The notes below the pieces were generated by a model, which saw only the letters and a program-made list of their open reading frames with translations, did no database searches and was not told the origin of the DNA. 64,000 bases of DNA, taken from NCBI RefSeq assembly GCF_015710575.1, contig NZ_CP065373.1, positions 372,001-436,000 on the forward strand. Direction: 5' to 3'. Source of the DNA: Mycolicibacterium mengxianglii (GTDB lineage Bacteria > Actinomycetota > Actinomycetes > Mycobacteriales > Mycobacteriaceae). Both the position numbers and the translations under genes were made by a program. This document shows positions 46,963 to 55,263 of the stretch, piece by piece. Within the stretch, counting starts at the first letter, position 1. Each line of letters starts with the position of its first letter.

Positions 46963-47610
46963 TCACACAGCTCGGAATTGGACCCACATGCCCGGCGTCA
47001 GCAGCGCCGGATTGGGTCGGTCGATATCCCACAACACGGCGTCGGAGTGCCCGATCAGCTGCCAGCCGCCGGGGGATTCCCGGGGGTAGACGCCACTGAA
47101 TTCGCCGGCCAACCCGACGGCTCCGGCGGGCACTTTGGTACGCGGCTCCGCGCGCCGGGGTACCTCGAGGCGAGGGTCACCGCCGACCAGATAGGCGAAT
47201 CCGGGCGCGAAACCGCCGAATCCGACGCGCCACAGGGTGCCGGTGTGGGCGGCTATCACCCCGGCGGCGTCGAGGCCGGTCAGTCGGCCCACCTCGGCGA
47301 GGTCGGCGCCGTCATAAGTGACATCGATGACGACGTCGGCGTGGCCGCCGGCAGGTGCGGTGCTGTCCGCGTCCGCGATCGAGAGCTTGCCGAGCCGCTG
47401 CCGGGTGGGCGCCTGGAACGCCGGCCTGGCCAGTTTGAGCAGCACCGTGCGCGAGGCAGGCACGATGTCGAGGACGCCGGGCAACTCTGCCCGGGTCAGT
47501 ACGTCGGTCCACGCCAGCACCTCGTCGGTGCTGGTGCACTCAACCAGCAGCGCCTGGTCGCCGTAATCGCGCACGGTGCTGGTCACTCGGGCATCCATGG
47601 TGGCGCTCAT
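46963..47610 (-). CDS. 5-oxoprolinase subunit PxpB / KipI-like (Rv0264c-like)
   Basis: 215 residues, AHS1 domain: [43 protein letters not shown], then [53 protein letters not shown], the family's most conserved stretch. Partner of PxpC in 5-oxoproline hydrolysis; in Bacillus the homologue KipI inhibits a sporulation kinase. First gene of the pair. Confidence 0.9.
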   Translation of the reverse strand: MSATMDARVTSTVRDYGDQALLVECTSTDEVLAWTDVLTRAELPGVLDIVPASRTVLLKLARPAFQAPTRQRLGKLSIADADSTAPAGGHADVVIDVTYDGADLAEVGRLTGLDAAGVIAAHTGTLWRVGFGGFAPGFAYLVGGDPRLEVPRRAEPRTKVPAGAVGLAGEFSGVYPRESPGGWQLIGHSDAVLWDIDRPNPALLTPGMWVQFRAV

Positions 47611-47640
47611 GACACGAAGTTACCGTCGAGTAGGGAACGT

Positions 47641-47664
47641 GGCGAGCCTCTTTAGAAGCTCGCC
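47641..47664 (-). terminator. Hairpin after the queuosine-precursor-type transporter
   Basis: Perfect 7-bp arms (47641-47647 and 47658-47664) with a ten-base loop, about 40 bases after the transporter stop and before pxpB. No T-run, so a weak terminator at most. Confidence 0.35.
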
Positions 47665-47700
47665 AGAGGAGCCTTAAGGACTGCTCAGAGGGCACTGCTC

Positions 47701-48402
47701 TCATGTCATCGGCACGTAACTGGGCTCACGCCGCTTGATCGCCCCGATGACGCGGTAGGTGATCGGCAGCATCGCCGCTTCGACGGCGGTCTTGTACAAC
47801 CAGCCGATAGCGGCGTAGGTGGCGAACGCGGGCACGTTACCGAATCCGATGACGGGCGCGGCGATGGCACAGAACACCAGGGTGTCGGCGAACTGGCCGA
47901 CGACGGTGGAACCGAGCAGCCGGGCCCACAAATGACTTTCCTTGGTGCGCTGCTTGATTCGCACCACCATGTACGCATTGACGGTCTGTCCGACAAGGAA
48001 GCCGGCCAGGCCGGCTACCGCCAGCTGGGTGAACGAACTGACCATGGTGGCCAGCGCTTCCTGGTTCTCGTAGCCCGGTGCCGAGGGCAGGCGCACGGTG
48101 ACCCAGAACGCGGTCACCGCCAGGGCCTGCATCACGAACCCGACGTAGATGGCGCGCCTGGCCGCCTTGAAGCCGTATACCTCCGACAGCACGTCGCCGA
48201 TCACGTAGGTCACCGGAAAGACGAGGAATCCGCCGTCGGTCAGCAAGGGGCCGAAGGCCACCCCTTTGGTGGCGGTGATGTTGGAGATCAGGACCAGCCC
48301 GGTGAACACCGCGACGAGAATCGGGTAGTACGCCGAGCCCATCGCCGCGAATCCGGGGCTCGGTCCGGGGCCGTCGACGTCGTCGGGTCGGTCGTTGTTC
48401 AC
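47701..48402 (-). CDS. Queuosine precursor transporter (YhhQ/VUT family)
   Basis: 233 residues, six membrane helices. Family signatures: TGLVLISNITATKGVAFGPLLTDGG, FPVTYVIGDVLSEVYGFKAARRAIYVGF (conserved E-x-Y-G), GQTVNAYMVVRIKQRT and GSTVVGQFADTLVF. YhhQ imports preQ0/preQ1 or related bases. GTG 48402 gives a sensible length; the longer frame upstream lies inside the lipoprotein gene. No queuosine tRNA genes are near, so its substrate here is uncertain. Confidence 0.87.
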   Translation of the reverse strand: MNNDRPDDVDGPGPSPGFAAMGSAYYPILVAVFTGLVLISNITATKGVAFGPLLTDGGFLVFPVTYVIGDVLSEVYGFKAARRAIYVGFVMQALAVTAFWVTVRLPSAPGYENQEALATMVSSFTQLAVAGLAGFLVGQTVNAYMVVRIKQRTKESHLWARLLGSTVVGQFADTLVFCAIAAPVIGFGNVPAFATYAAIGWLYKTAVEAAMLPITYRVIGAIKRREPSYVPMT

Positions 48403-48430
48403 CCGGACATCCAAACAGACGCGGCTGGGA

Positions 48431-49414
48431 TCAGCCGCCCACCGCCCTGGCGAGCAGCGGCGGCAGCTGGTCGGCCACCAGCGGCAGGGACAGCGGCGAC
48501 GAGAAAGCGATCGCGGCGGCGAGCTCTCTGGTGGTGAACACGTTGCGGTTGTGGCGGGTGGCCCGCAGCGCGGCGACGCTGGGGTCGGCCAGCAGGGCCG
48601 CCTGTTCGGCGTCACTCTCAGTGGTCCAGATCAGGAGATCCGCGTCGTCGAGGGCTGAAGAGAGCTCTGCCAACGGGATGCGCGCTCGACCGTCGTCCTC
48701 GTAGGAGGAGAGGTTGTCGGGTACTGCGAAGCCCATCTGAGTGAGGAAGTCGGTGCGCCAGCCCGGCAGCGTCGCTGTCATGGTCCCCTGCCACGGGGTG
48801 GCGGCCAGCAGGACCACCGACTTGTCTTTGAACTGCGGTTTGTCGGTTGCGACGGCGGCGAATTTGTCGTCGATCCCACTGATCAGCGACCTCATCGCGT
48901 CCTGCTGATAGGTGGCGATCCCGATGGTTCCGGCCTGGTCTTTCCAGGGCGCGAAGAAGGCGTCTCGCCCGGATTGCGGCAGAGTCGGGGCGATCGCAGC
49001 GAGTTTGTCGTAGGTGTCGGCGTCCACACCGGCGTTGGTGGCCACAATGAGGTCGGGTTTCAGGGCGGCGATCCGATCGATCTGGAGGCCGTCGGCCAGG
49101 GTGAGGACCTGCGGCTGGGCATTGCCCAGTCGGGCCCTGGCCCAGGGCCACACCGCAAAGGGTTCGTTGCCGAACCACTCCGTGGTCGCGATCGGGATGA
49201 CTCCGAGAGCCAGCAGGTCGTCCTGCTCGGTGAACCCGGCGCTGACAACCCGCTGCGGCGGGCCGGGCAGTGTGGTCTTACCGAAGGCGTGGGCGATGTT
49301 GACTTCGCCGCTCTGTCCGCCCGCGGCGCCTCCCGGAGTACACCCCGTTGCCAGCAGCAGCCCCGCTGTACCCGCGACACCGAGGAAACCCCGCCGGGTG
49401 CACTGTGTTTGCAC
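48431..49414 (-). CDS. Siderophore ABC transporter substrate-binding lipoprotein (FecB-like, Rv0265c-like)
   Basis: 327 residues. Twin-Arg-type signal CTRRGFLGVAGTAGLLLATGC with lipobox at the end, so the mature protein is membrane-anchored at the outer face. The periplasmic-binding fold class III follows: PPQRVVSAGFTEQDDLLALGV, LKPDLIVATNAG, and WTTESDAEQAALLADPSVAALRAT. Binds ferric siderophores or similar; no permease or ATPase is adjacent, as in Mtb Rv0265c. Confidence 0.9.
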   Translation of the reverse strand: MQTQCTRRGFLGVAGTAGLLLATGCTPGGAAGGQSGEVNIAHAFGKTTLPGPPQRVVSAGFTEQDDLLALGVIPIATTEWFGNEPFAVWPWARARLGNAQPQVLTLADGLQIDRIAALKPDLIVATNAGVDADTYDKLAAIAPTLPQSGRDAFFAPWKDQAGTIGIATYQQDAMRSLISGIDDKFAAVATDKPQFKDKSVVLLAATPWQGTMTATLPGWRTDFLTQMGFAVPDNLSSYEDDGRARIPLAELSSALDDADLLIWTTESDAEQAALLADPSVAALRATRHNRNVFTTRELAAAIAFSSPLSLPLVADQLPPLLARAVGG

Positions 49415-49571
49415 GTGGCGAGCGTATCGGCGCGGCGGCTCAACTCACCTCGAAACACCGAACAACACGACGGCGAGTCCCAGTGCGACGACGATGTGCA
49501 CCACGGTGGCTGAGCCGAACACCACGATCGACTTGCTGCCGGTTCTACTCAGGCAGAACCGAAGCGGTGCG
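49415..49571 (-). other. Intergenic stretch with a short transmembrane-like reading frame
   Basis: On the minus strand, beginning just downstream of the SDR stop, a frame reads LSRTGSKSIVVFGSATVVHI and continues VVALGLAVVLFGVSR to a stop, i.e. one hydrophobic helix. It has no credible start codon and is too short to call; it may be a gene remnant or a small membrane protein with an unusual start. Confidence 0.3.
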
Positions 49572-50393
49572 TCACTGTCTGGCCAGCCTCTTGTTGATCA
49601 CCCGCGTCAGCCAGGCGGGGGAGAACCGCGAGCCCAGGGTCATCATCTTGGTCTGGGTGCCCACCGGGAAGTGCACCTGGTGCAGCGTCTTCTGTAGCCG
49701 CGTGCCTGCGACTGCGGCCAGGATGGCTGCCGCGACATCTTGGGCGGTCAAGTTGATACCCAACGACCGTGTGGTGCCGGTGCTGATGTCGTGGGTCATC
49801 GCCGTCTGCACGTACAGCGGCCACATGGCGATCACCCGGATGCCGTAGTCGCTCCATTCGATGTCCAGCGCCTCGGTGAGGCCGCGGATGAAGAACTTCG
49901 TCGCACTGTAGGTGGCCAGTTCGGCTTGCCCGTAGATCGCCGAGGCCGAACAGAGGTTCACCACCACCGACTTCGGTGTGGACCGCAGGTGCGGAAAGGC
50001 CGCGTACAGCCCGTTCACCACGCCCTTGGTGTTGATGTCGATCTCTTTGTGTTGGGCCCCGAGGTCGACGTCCTCGAATCGGCCGGCGAGCAGGATGCCC
50101 GCATTGTTGATCATCACGTCGAGGCGGCCGCCCGCGAATTCGACGAATTCGGTTATCCGCTGCGACATTTCGTCCGCGTCGGTGACATCGAGGTGGCCGG
50201 TGACAACACTGCCGTGACGCAGCCGGATTTCTTCGGCAAGCGATGTCAGGCCGTCGTTGTCGATGTCATAGGCGCCGACGGTGTAACCCTTGGTGGCGAA
50301 CGCAAGGGCGGTGGCTCTGCCGATACCCGCCGCTGCGCCGGTGATGAACACGGATGGGGAGTTGGTCATCAGCCCATTGTCGCCGGTGGCCAT
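49572..50393 (-). CDS. Short-chain dehydrogenase/reductase
   Basis: 273 residues (265 if ATG 50369 is used). NAD(P) loop FITGAAAGIGRATALAFA, NNAGIL, and the catalytic Ser/Tyr/Lys as NLCSASAIYGQAELATYSATKFF. The C-terminal KTLHQVHFPVGTQTKMMTLGSRFSPAWLTRVINKR is typical of a mycobacterial subgroup acting on alcohol or ketone lipids. The substrate is unknown. It stands alone on its strand. Confidence 0.88.
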   Translation of the reverse strand: MATGDNGLMTNSPSVFITGAAAGIGRATALAFATKGYTVGAYDIDNDGLTSLAEEIRLRHGSVVTGHLDVTDADEMSQRITEFVEFAGGRLDVMINNAGILLAGRFEDVDLGAQHKEIDINTKGVVNGLYAAFPHLRSTPKSVVVNLCSASAIYGQAELATYSATKFFIRGLTEALDIEWSDYGIRVIAMWPLYVQTAMTHDISTGTTRSLGINLTAQDVAAAILAAVAGTRLQKTLHQVHFPVGTQTKMMTLGSRFSPAWLTRVINKRLARQ

Positions 50394-50757
50394 GCGGACG
50401 CGCAGTCGCCCGGCGGTGTGTAGAAATCGACCGGCTCATTTTCGGCGCTTTATTTGGGCCGAATCCGAATATTGAAGTCGTGCACTTGTTCGCAGAATTG
50501 GCTCGACAATGCTGAAGCCCAGTGGCAATTTCTTTCCGACGGTCACGTTGGCGGAACGGGCCCCAAGGGCAGTATGGGGTCCTGCCAGCGGATATGTATT
50601 CAAAGGTTTCGAATGTATCGCGAGGGGATGGCCATGGATTGTTTCAAACCGGCGTTAAGTTCCGGTTAACGATTTATTCTCAAATCAGCGGTCCATTACG
50701 GCCGTCATATCTGAACGGCGTGCGACCGCCGGGAAGTTTTGTGCGCCCGGTCGGCAC
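50394..50757. promoter_or_regulatory. AT-richer intergenic region upstream of secreted proteins
   Basis: 364 bases with lower GC than the flanks and no convincing gene on either strand; small open frames lack known motifs. It must hold the promoter of the proline/aspartate-repeat secreted protein. I see no clear operator. Confidence 0.5.
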
Positions 50758-51099
50758 ATGCGGATGGGAAGTGCCGTGCAGATCATCAAGTTGTCCGTCG
50801 CGGCCGTTCTGGCCGCACCCATTTTTTCCGTCGGCATGTTCACCGCGAGTCCTGCGGTTGCCGACTGCACCAGTGCCGGCGGCGTCACGCTCTGTTCCCA
50901 GGGTGATTCTCGCGGGGCGGATACCGGGCAGGGGCCGGGCACCGGGTTGAACTACCCGTACCCCTGCGAGATGGATTATCTCTGCGATGACGATGGCAGC
51001 GTCGGGATCGTTTTGGACGCCGACCGCCCAGACCGTCCAGACCGGCCCGACCGCCCAGACCGTCCTGATCGACCGAACCGGCCGGGCGGCGGAGGCTGA
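50758..51099 (+). CDS. Secreted protein with Cys-rich core and Arg-Pro-Asp repeat tail
   Basis: 113 residues. Signal peptide with h-region KLSVAAVLAAPIFSVGMF and cleavage near AVADC; then a small domain with four Cys (DCTSAGG, LCSQG, PYPCEMDYLCDDD), which may form two disulfides; then a tail of five DRP-type repeats (DRPDRPDRP ...) followed by NRPGGGG. I do not know this family; short Pro-rich tails may span the wall or bind partners. It is followed 44 bases later by a hemophore-type protein, so heme binding or iron uptake is possible. Confidence 0.7.
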   Translation: MRMGSAVQIIKLSVAAVLAAPIFSVGMFTASPAVADCTSAGGVTLCSQGDSRGADTGQGPGTGLNYPYPCEMDYLCDDDGSVGIVLDADRPDRPDRPDRPDRPDRPNRPGGGG

Positions 51100-51143
51100 C
51101 CGCCGATTTGTCCAGACATGCAACACATTTGAGAGGAATCGCA

Positions 51144-51491
51144 ATGTCACTGTGGATGAATGGGCGTCGTATGCTCGCGATCACCGTCGGGGTGGGCGGG
51201 ATGCTGATCTGTGGAGCGACTGTGGCGGTCGCCGAGCCGCCACCGCCGCCACCGCCGAATTGCACAGCCGCGGACCTGGCCAGGGTGGCCAGTGGTGTCA
51301 CCTCGGCCACGTCGGACTATATGTTCGCGCACCCGGATGTGAACAACTTCTTCACCGGGTTGAAGGGTCTGCCGAAGGAGGACATGAAAGCGCGGGTACA
51401 GCAGTACATGGACGCCAACCCGCAGGTGAAGACGGATTTACAGGGCGTCCGTCAGCCCATGGCCGACTTCCGGAGCCGCTGCGGGGAATAG
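51144..51491 (+). CDS. Hemophore-related secreted heme-binding protein (Rv0203-like)
   Basis: 115 residues: signal peptide (RRMLAITVGVGGMLICGATVAVAE), poly-Pro stretch, then a compact helical domain NCTAADLARVASGVTSATSDYM, HPDVNNFFTGLKGL and YMDANPQVKTDLQGVRQPMADFRSRC with two Cys at its ends. This is the mycobacterial hemophore-like (MHB) pattern. ATG 51144 with GAGAGGA ahead is preferred over an upstream in-frame ATG. It probably carries heme in the periplasm or outside; an operon with the repeat protein is likely. Confidence 0.78.
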   Translation: MSLWMNGRRMLAITVGVGGMLICGATVAVAEPPPPPPPNCTAADLARVASGVTSATSDYMFAHPDVNNFFTGLKGLPKEDMKARVQQYMDANPQVKTDLQGVRQPMADFRSRCGE

Positions 51492-51517
51492 CCGGCGAAC
51501 GAAAAGCGGCACAACGA

Positions 51518-52102
51518 TTAACGAAGCGGCAGCGCACCTTCGAGGAATGTCAGGCCGCGCGAGAGTTGATCGTCCGGCAGTGGTGTGCCGTCCGAGGCCG
51601 CTATGAGCACGCCCACGATGGCACCGGCGATCATCCTGCGTTCGAACTCGTCGGCCGGCTCGGTGAGGCGGAACTTCAGTGCATCGGTGATCAGCGTGAG
51701 ACATCGCATGTACATGCCGTAGAGCAGCCCCTGTGCTTCTGGGACCGAGTACATCAGCCGCTGCCCGGCGATCGCGGATTCTCGCTGTGCATCCGTCAGC
51801 GCGCCGAAGGTGACTTCGACTGCGTGCCGGTACGCCGCGATCGGGGGCAGTTCGGCCGGTGCGTCGATGAAGGCGTCGATGATCGGTTCGACCAGCTCGT
51901 CGTTGAGGAGGACGGACTCTTTCGAAGAAAAGTAGCGGAAGAACGTGCTCGTCGACACATCTGCGGCGTCAGCGATCTGCTCGACAGTCGTGTTGCCGTA
52001 ACCCTGCTTCTCGATAAGGCGAAACGCTTCCCGACGGATGGCCAGGCGGGTTTTGATCTTTTTGCGTTCACGCAACCCTAGAGATGGGTCGATAACTGAC
52101 AT
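51518..52102 (-). CDS. TetR-family regulator
   Basis: 194 residues: HTH region AFRLIEKQGYGNTTVEQIADAADVSTSTFFRYFSSKESVLL (about 28-68) and a ligand domain. The C-terminal part is short. It is convergent with the hemophore gene, and its start is close to the LysE gene's end on the same strand, so they may share a transcript. Target and ligand unknown. Confidence 0.87.
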   Translation of the reverse strand: MSVIDPSLGLRERKKIKTRLAIRREAFRLIEKQGYGNTTVEQIADAADVSTSTFFRYFSSKESVLLNDELVEPIIDAFIDAPAELPPIAAYRHAVEVTFGALTDAQRESAIAGQRLMYSVPEAQGLLYGMYMRCLTLITDALKFRLTEPADEFERRMIAGAIVGVLIAASDGTPLPDDQLSRGLTFLEGALPLR

Positions 52103-52136
52103 GAGTCAATTATCGCCTATCGACACGGCGATGTGG

Positions 52137-52745
52137 TCAGGCCCAGGCAAGCCCGACGCCGAGGGCGATCATGGTCGTCGCGATGCCCCCGTCGAGAATG
52201 CGCCACGTCAGGGGGGTTGCGAACACCGTGCGGAGGCGGCGGGCACCGAAGCCGAGTGTGGTGAACCACACCAGGCTCGCAGAGACGGCGCCGATACCGA
52301 ACAACCATTTGTTGTCTGCGTGATTGTTGGCCAGCGCGCCGAGAAGGATCACTGTGTCGAGGTACACGTGCGGGTTGAGAAATGTCAGGGCCAGGCAGGT
52401 CGCGACCACACCTGTTAGCCCGGCAGGGGCGGCATCGGCCGGGGTGAGCGTGCCAGGCTTGAGTGCCCGGCGTGCGGCCAGCAGCCCGTAGCAGATCAAG
52501 AACACCGCGCCGCCGAGGGTCGCGACGGTGACGACGCTCGGGTGCGTGGCGACCAAGGCGCCGAATCCGGCGATGCCTGCGGCGATCAACACGATGTCCG
52601 ACACCGTGCACAGCGCCACCACCGGCAGCACATGTTCCCCGCGGATTCCCTGCCGCAGCACGAACGCGTTCTGGGCGCCGATCGCGGCGATGAGTGTCAG
52701 CGAGGTGAGGAAGCCGGTACCCAGCACCGCGACGGCAATAGTCAT
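52137..52745 (-). CDS. LysE/ArgO-family amino acid exporter
   Basis: 202 residues, six helices: [21 protein letters not shown] (family signature), [34 protein letters not shown] with the N-P-H-x-Y-L-D motif. It exports lysine, arginine or their analogues. An inverted repeat upstream fits a LysR-type (LysG/ArgP) activator; the usual divergent regulator is absent and a scrambled region lies there instead. The downstream TetR gene is 34 bp away. Confidence 0.9.
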   Translation of the reverse strand: MTIAVAVLGTGFLTSLTLIAAIGAQNAFVLRQGIRGEHVLPVVALCTVSDIVLIAAGIAGFGALVATHPSVVTVATLGGAVFLICYGLLAARRALKPGTLTPADAAPAGLTGVVATCLALTFLNPHVYLDTVILLGALANNHADNKWLFGIGAVSASLVWFTTLGFGARRLRTVFATPLTWRILDGGIATTMIALGVGLAWA

Positions 52746-52781
52746 GAGCTCAACGCTAGGGCCGTGGCCGATGTCAGTACA

Positions 52782-52807
52782 GCTAATGATTCTTCATCGG
52801 CATTAGC
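52782..52807. promoter_or_regulatory. LysR-type inverted repeat upstream of lysE
   Basis: GCTAATG, 12 bases, CATTAGC: perfect arms (52782-52788 and 52801-52807), 37 bases ahead of the lysE start. Spacing and symmetry fit a LysG/ArgP-type activator box. Confidence 0.55.
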
Positions 52808-52832
52808 AGTTCTTAGGAGAGGGTGCAAGGCT

Positions 52833-53453
52833 TTGAGCGGTCGAGGACACGTGGGTGGGGTCAACCACCTTGAAGGTCAACTCGACCGCGCCAAAGCCCT
52901 ACTCACCAAATCCGAGCAGCGAAATATCGCCTTGGCGAACATGATTCGCGCCGCGGGCGGTGGCTACGGGGGTGGCCGCGGCATGGGTGGTGGCATGCCC
53001 ATGGGCGGCGGTGGCGGCATGCCTATGGGTGGCATGGGTGGCGGCTCACCCATGAGCGCGCTCGGTGGCTTACCCGGAATGCTGTCGGGGCTTGGAGGCT
53101 CGGGCGACCGGGGACACAATGCAGCGCTCGGACGAACTCGACTCGCCGGCGGACTCGGCCTTCCGAGCGGAGCTGCCGCCCGTGCCGTCGCCTACGCAAA
53201 ATCCAAGCTCGGCGCACCGTACGTATGGGGAGCCAAGGGACCCAACTCTTTCGACTGCTCAGGCCTCACGCAGGCGGCCTATGCCGAGGCCGGGGTGCGC
53301 ATACCCCGCACCACCTACGACCTCGTTAACGCTGGCCAGGCCGTGAACCGCAGCGACACCACACTCCTCGCACAGCGATTCCCCCGCTGGTGGTGGTCAT
53401 TCGCGCAGGTGATAGGTGATACTGCCGAGCATGTCCTTGCAGGGCCTGGTTGA
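52833..53453 (+). pseudogene. C-terminal half of an NlpC/P60 peptidoglycan hydrolase, truncated
   Basis: From TTG 52833: a helix LEGQLDRAKALLTKSEQRN, a Gly/Met-rich linker (GGGMPMGG repeats), then an NlpC/P60 start AVAYAKSKLGAPYVWGAKGP with the catalytic Cys in SFDCSGLTQAAYAEAG and PRTTYDLVNAGQAVN. After about 53345 the homology stops and the frame reads unrelated sequence to 53453; the His and third catalytic residue are lost, so it cannot be active. The missing N-terminal half type appears downstream at 53431. Confidence 0.75.
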
Positions 53454-53760
53454 CGCGACCGCGACGGCCCTCGGTGGCGCCCGAGAGCTGTACGGCCAGG
53501 CTCCCACTGCGACGGGGCTGCCCTCCACCAGCGGACTGCAAAACCTCAAGACTGACCTGCGTACCTCCTTGGACACCGTGCCCGCGACCTGGGGCGGCAG
53601 AGGGGGAGAGGGTTACAAGCAGGCCGGCGGCAACGGGATCACTGCGCTGGACAACGTGATCAGCGCTGACGGCCGGGTGGGCCCGCAAGTCGTCTCGGCA
53701 TCCAACGAGTCCCGCGATAGGAGGGCAGGGATGAACGGGGTCGTGAGCGACACCCGCGCT
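53431..53760 (+). pseudogene. N-terminal half of a WXG-containing NlpC/P60-type protein
   Basis: From ATG 53431: SLQGLVDATATALGGARELY, then ATWGGRGGEGYKQAGG with a W-x-G turn, ITALDNVISADGRVGPQVVSAS and GMNGVVSDTRA. This resembles the helical WXG-like head of mycobacterial NlpC/P60 proteins whose tail is the preceding pseudogene. Homology ends at about 53757; the open frame runs on to 54042 as nonsense. It looks like one ancestral gene cut and its halves swapped. Confidence 0.6.
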
Positions 53761-53871
53761 ACTCGTTCGACATCCGGTCGGGGACCACCACCGAGGACGT
53801 CGACGTGGACGTCGACTCGGGCACGGCCACCAGAAGTTAGGCGGGCAACTTCAGCGCCGCCGCCGGAACCG
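53761..53871 (+). other. Short unidentified coding-like fragment
   Basis: A frame reads RYSFDIRSGTTTEDVDVDVD and ends in a stop at about 53850, then AGNFSAAAGTVSW in the same frame. It looks like a piece of a protein but matches nothing I can name. Confidence 0.25.
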
Positions 53872-54003
53872 TCAGCTGGAGATCACCGCGGTGGCGTCTG
53901 TATCCATATCGACCGCGGCCTGCGGCGCGCCCTTGAGACCCAGCCAGAACAGGTTGATCATCAGCTCGGACGCTTCATCGACGTCGGTGTCGCCGGTGCT
54001 CAC
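53872..54003 (-). pseudogene. C-terminal fragment of a TetR-family regulator
   Basis: Antisense to the surrounding fragments: VSTGDTDVDEASELMINLFW, then LGLKGAPQAAVDMDTDATAVISS to a stop. It matches the end of the intact TetR at 30792 (VSTGDVDVDDAAELMINLFW, RGLKG) at most positions. The preceding part is missing, so it is a fragment of a homologous copy. Confidence 0.7.
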
Positions 54004-54226
54004 CCCGCAGTGGGATACGCCGGGAGGCAAGGCGCTTGGTGACCGGATGGTGGCGTTCGTCCAGGCCAACGCGCAGGAACTCGGACTCGACCACGCGATC
54101 TGGCGCCAAACGATGCACAACGCTGACGGCAGCTCCTCGGGAATGGAGGACCGCGGTGATCCCAACCAGAATCATTTCAACCACGTCCATATCGCCAGCA
54201 TCGGCGGCGGCTACAACGGCTACTGA
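54002..54226 (+). pseudogene. C-terminal fragment of an ARB-07466-like peptidoglycan-associated domain
   Basis: TPQWDTPGGKALGDRMVAFV, QANAQELGLDHAIWRQTMHN and NQNHFNHVHIASIGGGYNGY to a stop, i.e. the last 75 codons of a secreted mycobacterial hydrolase-type domain ending in the conserved N-H-F-x-H-x-H. The first half of the domain is absent; its start abuts the antisense TetR fragment. Confidence 0.65.
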
Positions 54227-54257
54227 TTCGTAGCCTGGCGCGCCCCGTTCCCCGGGG

Positions 54258-54515
54258 TTATGTCAGTGACTGAGCAGCCTTTTGGATGGACTCGCGGCTT
54301 TCGTGAACTTCGCGCATAACCGCTATCGCGTCGTCAAATGAGTCGGCGTCGGGCAAGCTCGCCGCAATCAAACTCTCCATCTCCCGCATGTTCGAGTCCA
54401 GGGCGTTGAGAGCTGCCACGCGCGCCGAGGCATCGTTGAGGTCACTGGTTAACACCTCAAGACAGACAGCGCTCAACTGCTCCTGCCCATCCGGCGGAAG
54501 GCAACCTGACTGCAA
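54258..54515 (-). CDS. Helical 85-residue protein of unknown function
   Basis: MQSGCLPPDGQEQLSAVCLE, LTSDLNDASARVAALNALDS, then MREMESLIAASLPDADSFDD and AIAVMREVHESRESIQKAAQ to the end. Highly helical, likely coiled coil. It sits between two gene fragments and its 5' end touches the truncated metallophosphoesterase. It could be a real small gene from the foreign region or part of one. Unknown to me. Confidence 0.4.
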   Translation of the reverse strand: MQSGCLPPDGQEQLSAVCLEVLTSDLNDASARVAALNALDSNMREMESLIAASLPDADSFDDAIAVMREVHESRESIQKAAQSLT

Positions 54516-54522
54516 TGCAGCT

Positions 54523-55263
54523 CACCCCGACGGTTCGCTACCTGACGATCTGATCGTGGTCCAGGTCGGCGATCTGATCCACCGCGGCCCGCACTCCGCC
54601 CAGGTCGTCGACCTCGTCGACCGCTACCTGACCACGCAGCCCGCCCAGTGGATCCAGCTGATCGGCAACCATGAGGCGAACTATCTCCAGCCGCCGGTCT
54701 TCGCGTGGCCGGAATCGTTGAGCAGAAGGCACATTCGCATCGTCAACCGCTGGTGGCGCAAGGGCACGATGGCCGTGGCCGCCGCGGTCGACGCCTCCTA
54801 CGAATCATTCCTGATCACCCACGCCCGCATCACCGCCGAATTCTGGGCCAGCGTCCTCGGCGGTCCACTCACTGCCGCCGAGGCCGTCCGCCGGATCAAC
54901 GACCTCGCAAATGCGAACGCAGATGCGGTGTTCTGTGCCGGCGTCATGTTGCACGGAACTTCCGCTCCGGATGCCGGGCCGCTGTGGGCGGACACCATGA
55001 CCGAACTTCTGCCCGGATGGGCGGACCGGCAGATGCCGTTCAGTCAGATCCACGGTCATAACGCCCTGACCCCATGGCGTGGGGACGACTCCACCGTTCC
55101 GCCGGCGGGCATCGAAGCGCTCGTCACGATCGACGCCGACGCCAAGCACGAGTCCGTTCACCTCGCGGGCGGTCGGCTCATCGGCATCGACCCCGACCAC
55201 CGAGACACGCCCACAAGTCGTTGGCGCGCATTCGAACTCATCGGCACGGTAACGGCCCGCTAA
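54523..55263 (+). pseudogene. Calcineurin-like metallophosphoesterase lacking its N-terminus
   Basis: Homology starts at HPDGSLPDDLIVVQVGDLIHRGP (metal motif GDxxHRG) and continues with IQLIGNHEANYL (GNHE), ITHARITAEFW and SQIHGHNAL (GH-H). The first motif, GDxHG, which supplies two metal ligands, would lie upstream and is missing; no start codon with a ribosome site is seen before the core. The upstream sequence encodes the antisense 85-residue frame. Probably inactive. Confidence 0.7.

Noticed and set aside
52950..53065. Repeated GGCATGCCCATGGGCGG-like units as a possible CRISPR or repeat array
   Set aside because: They encode a Gly/Met/Pro linker of the NlpC/P60 protein; units vary and there are no spacers.
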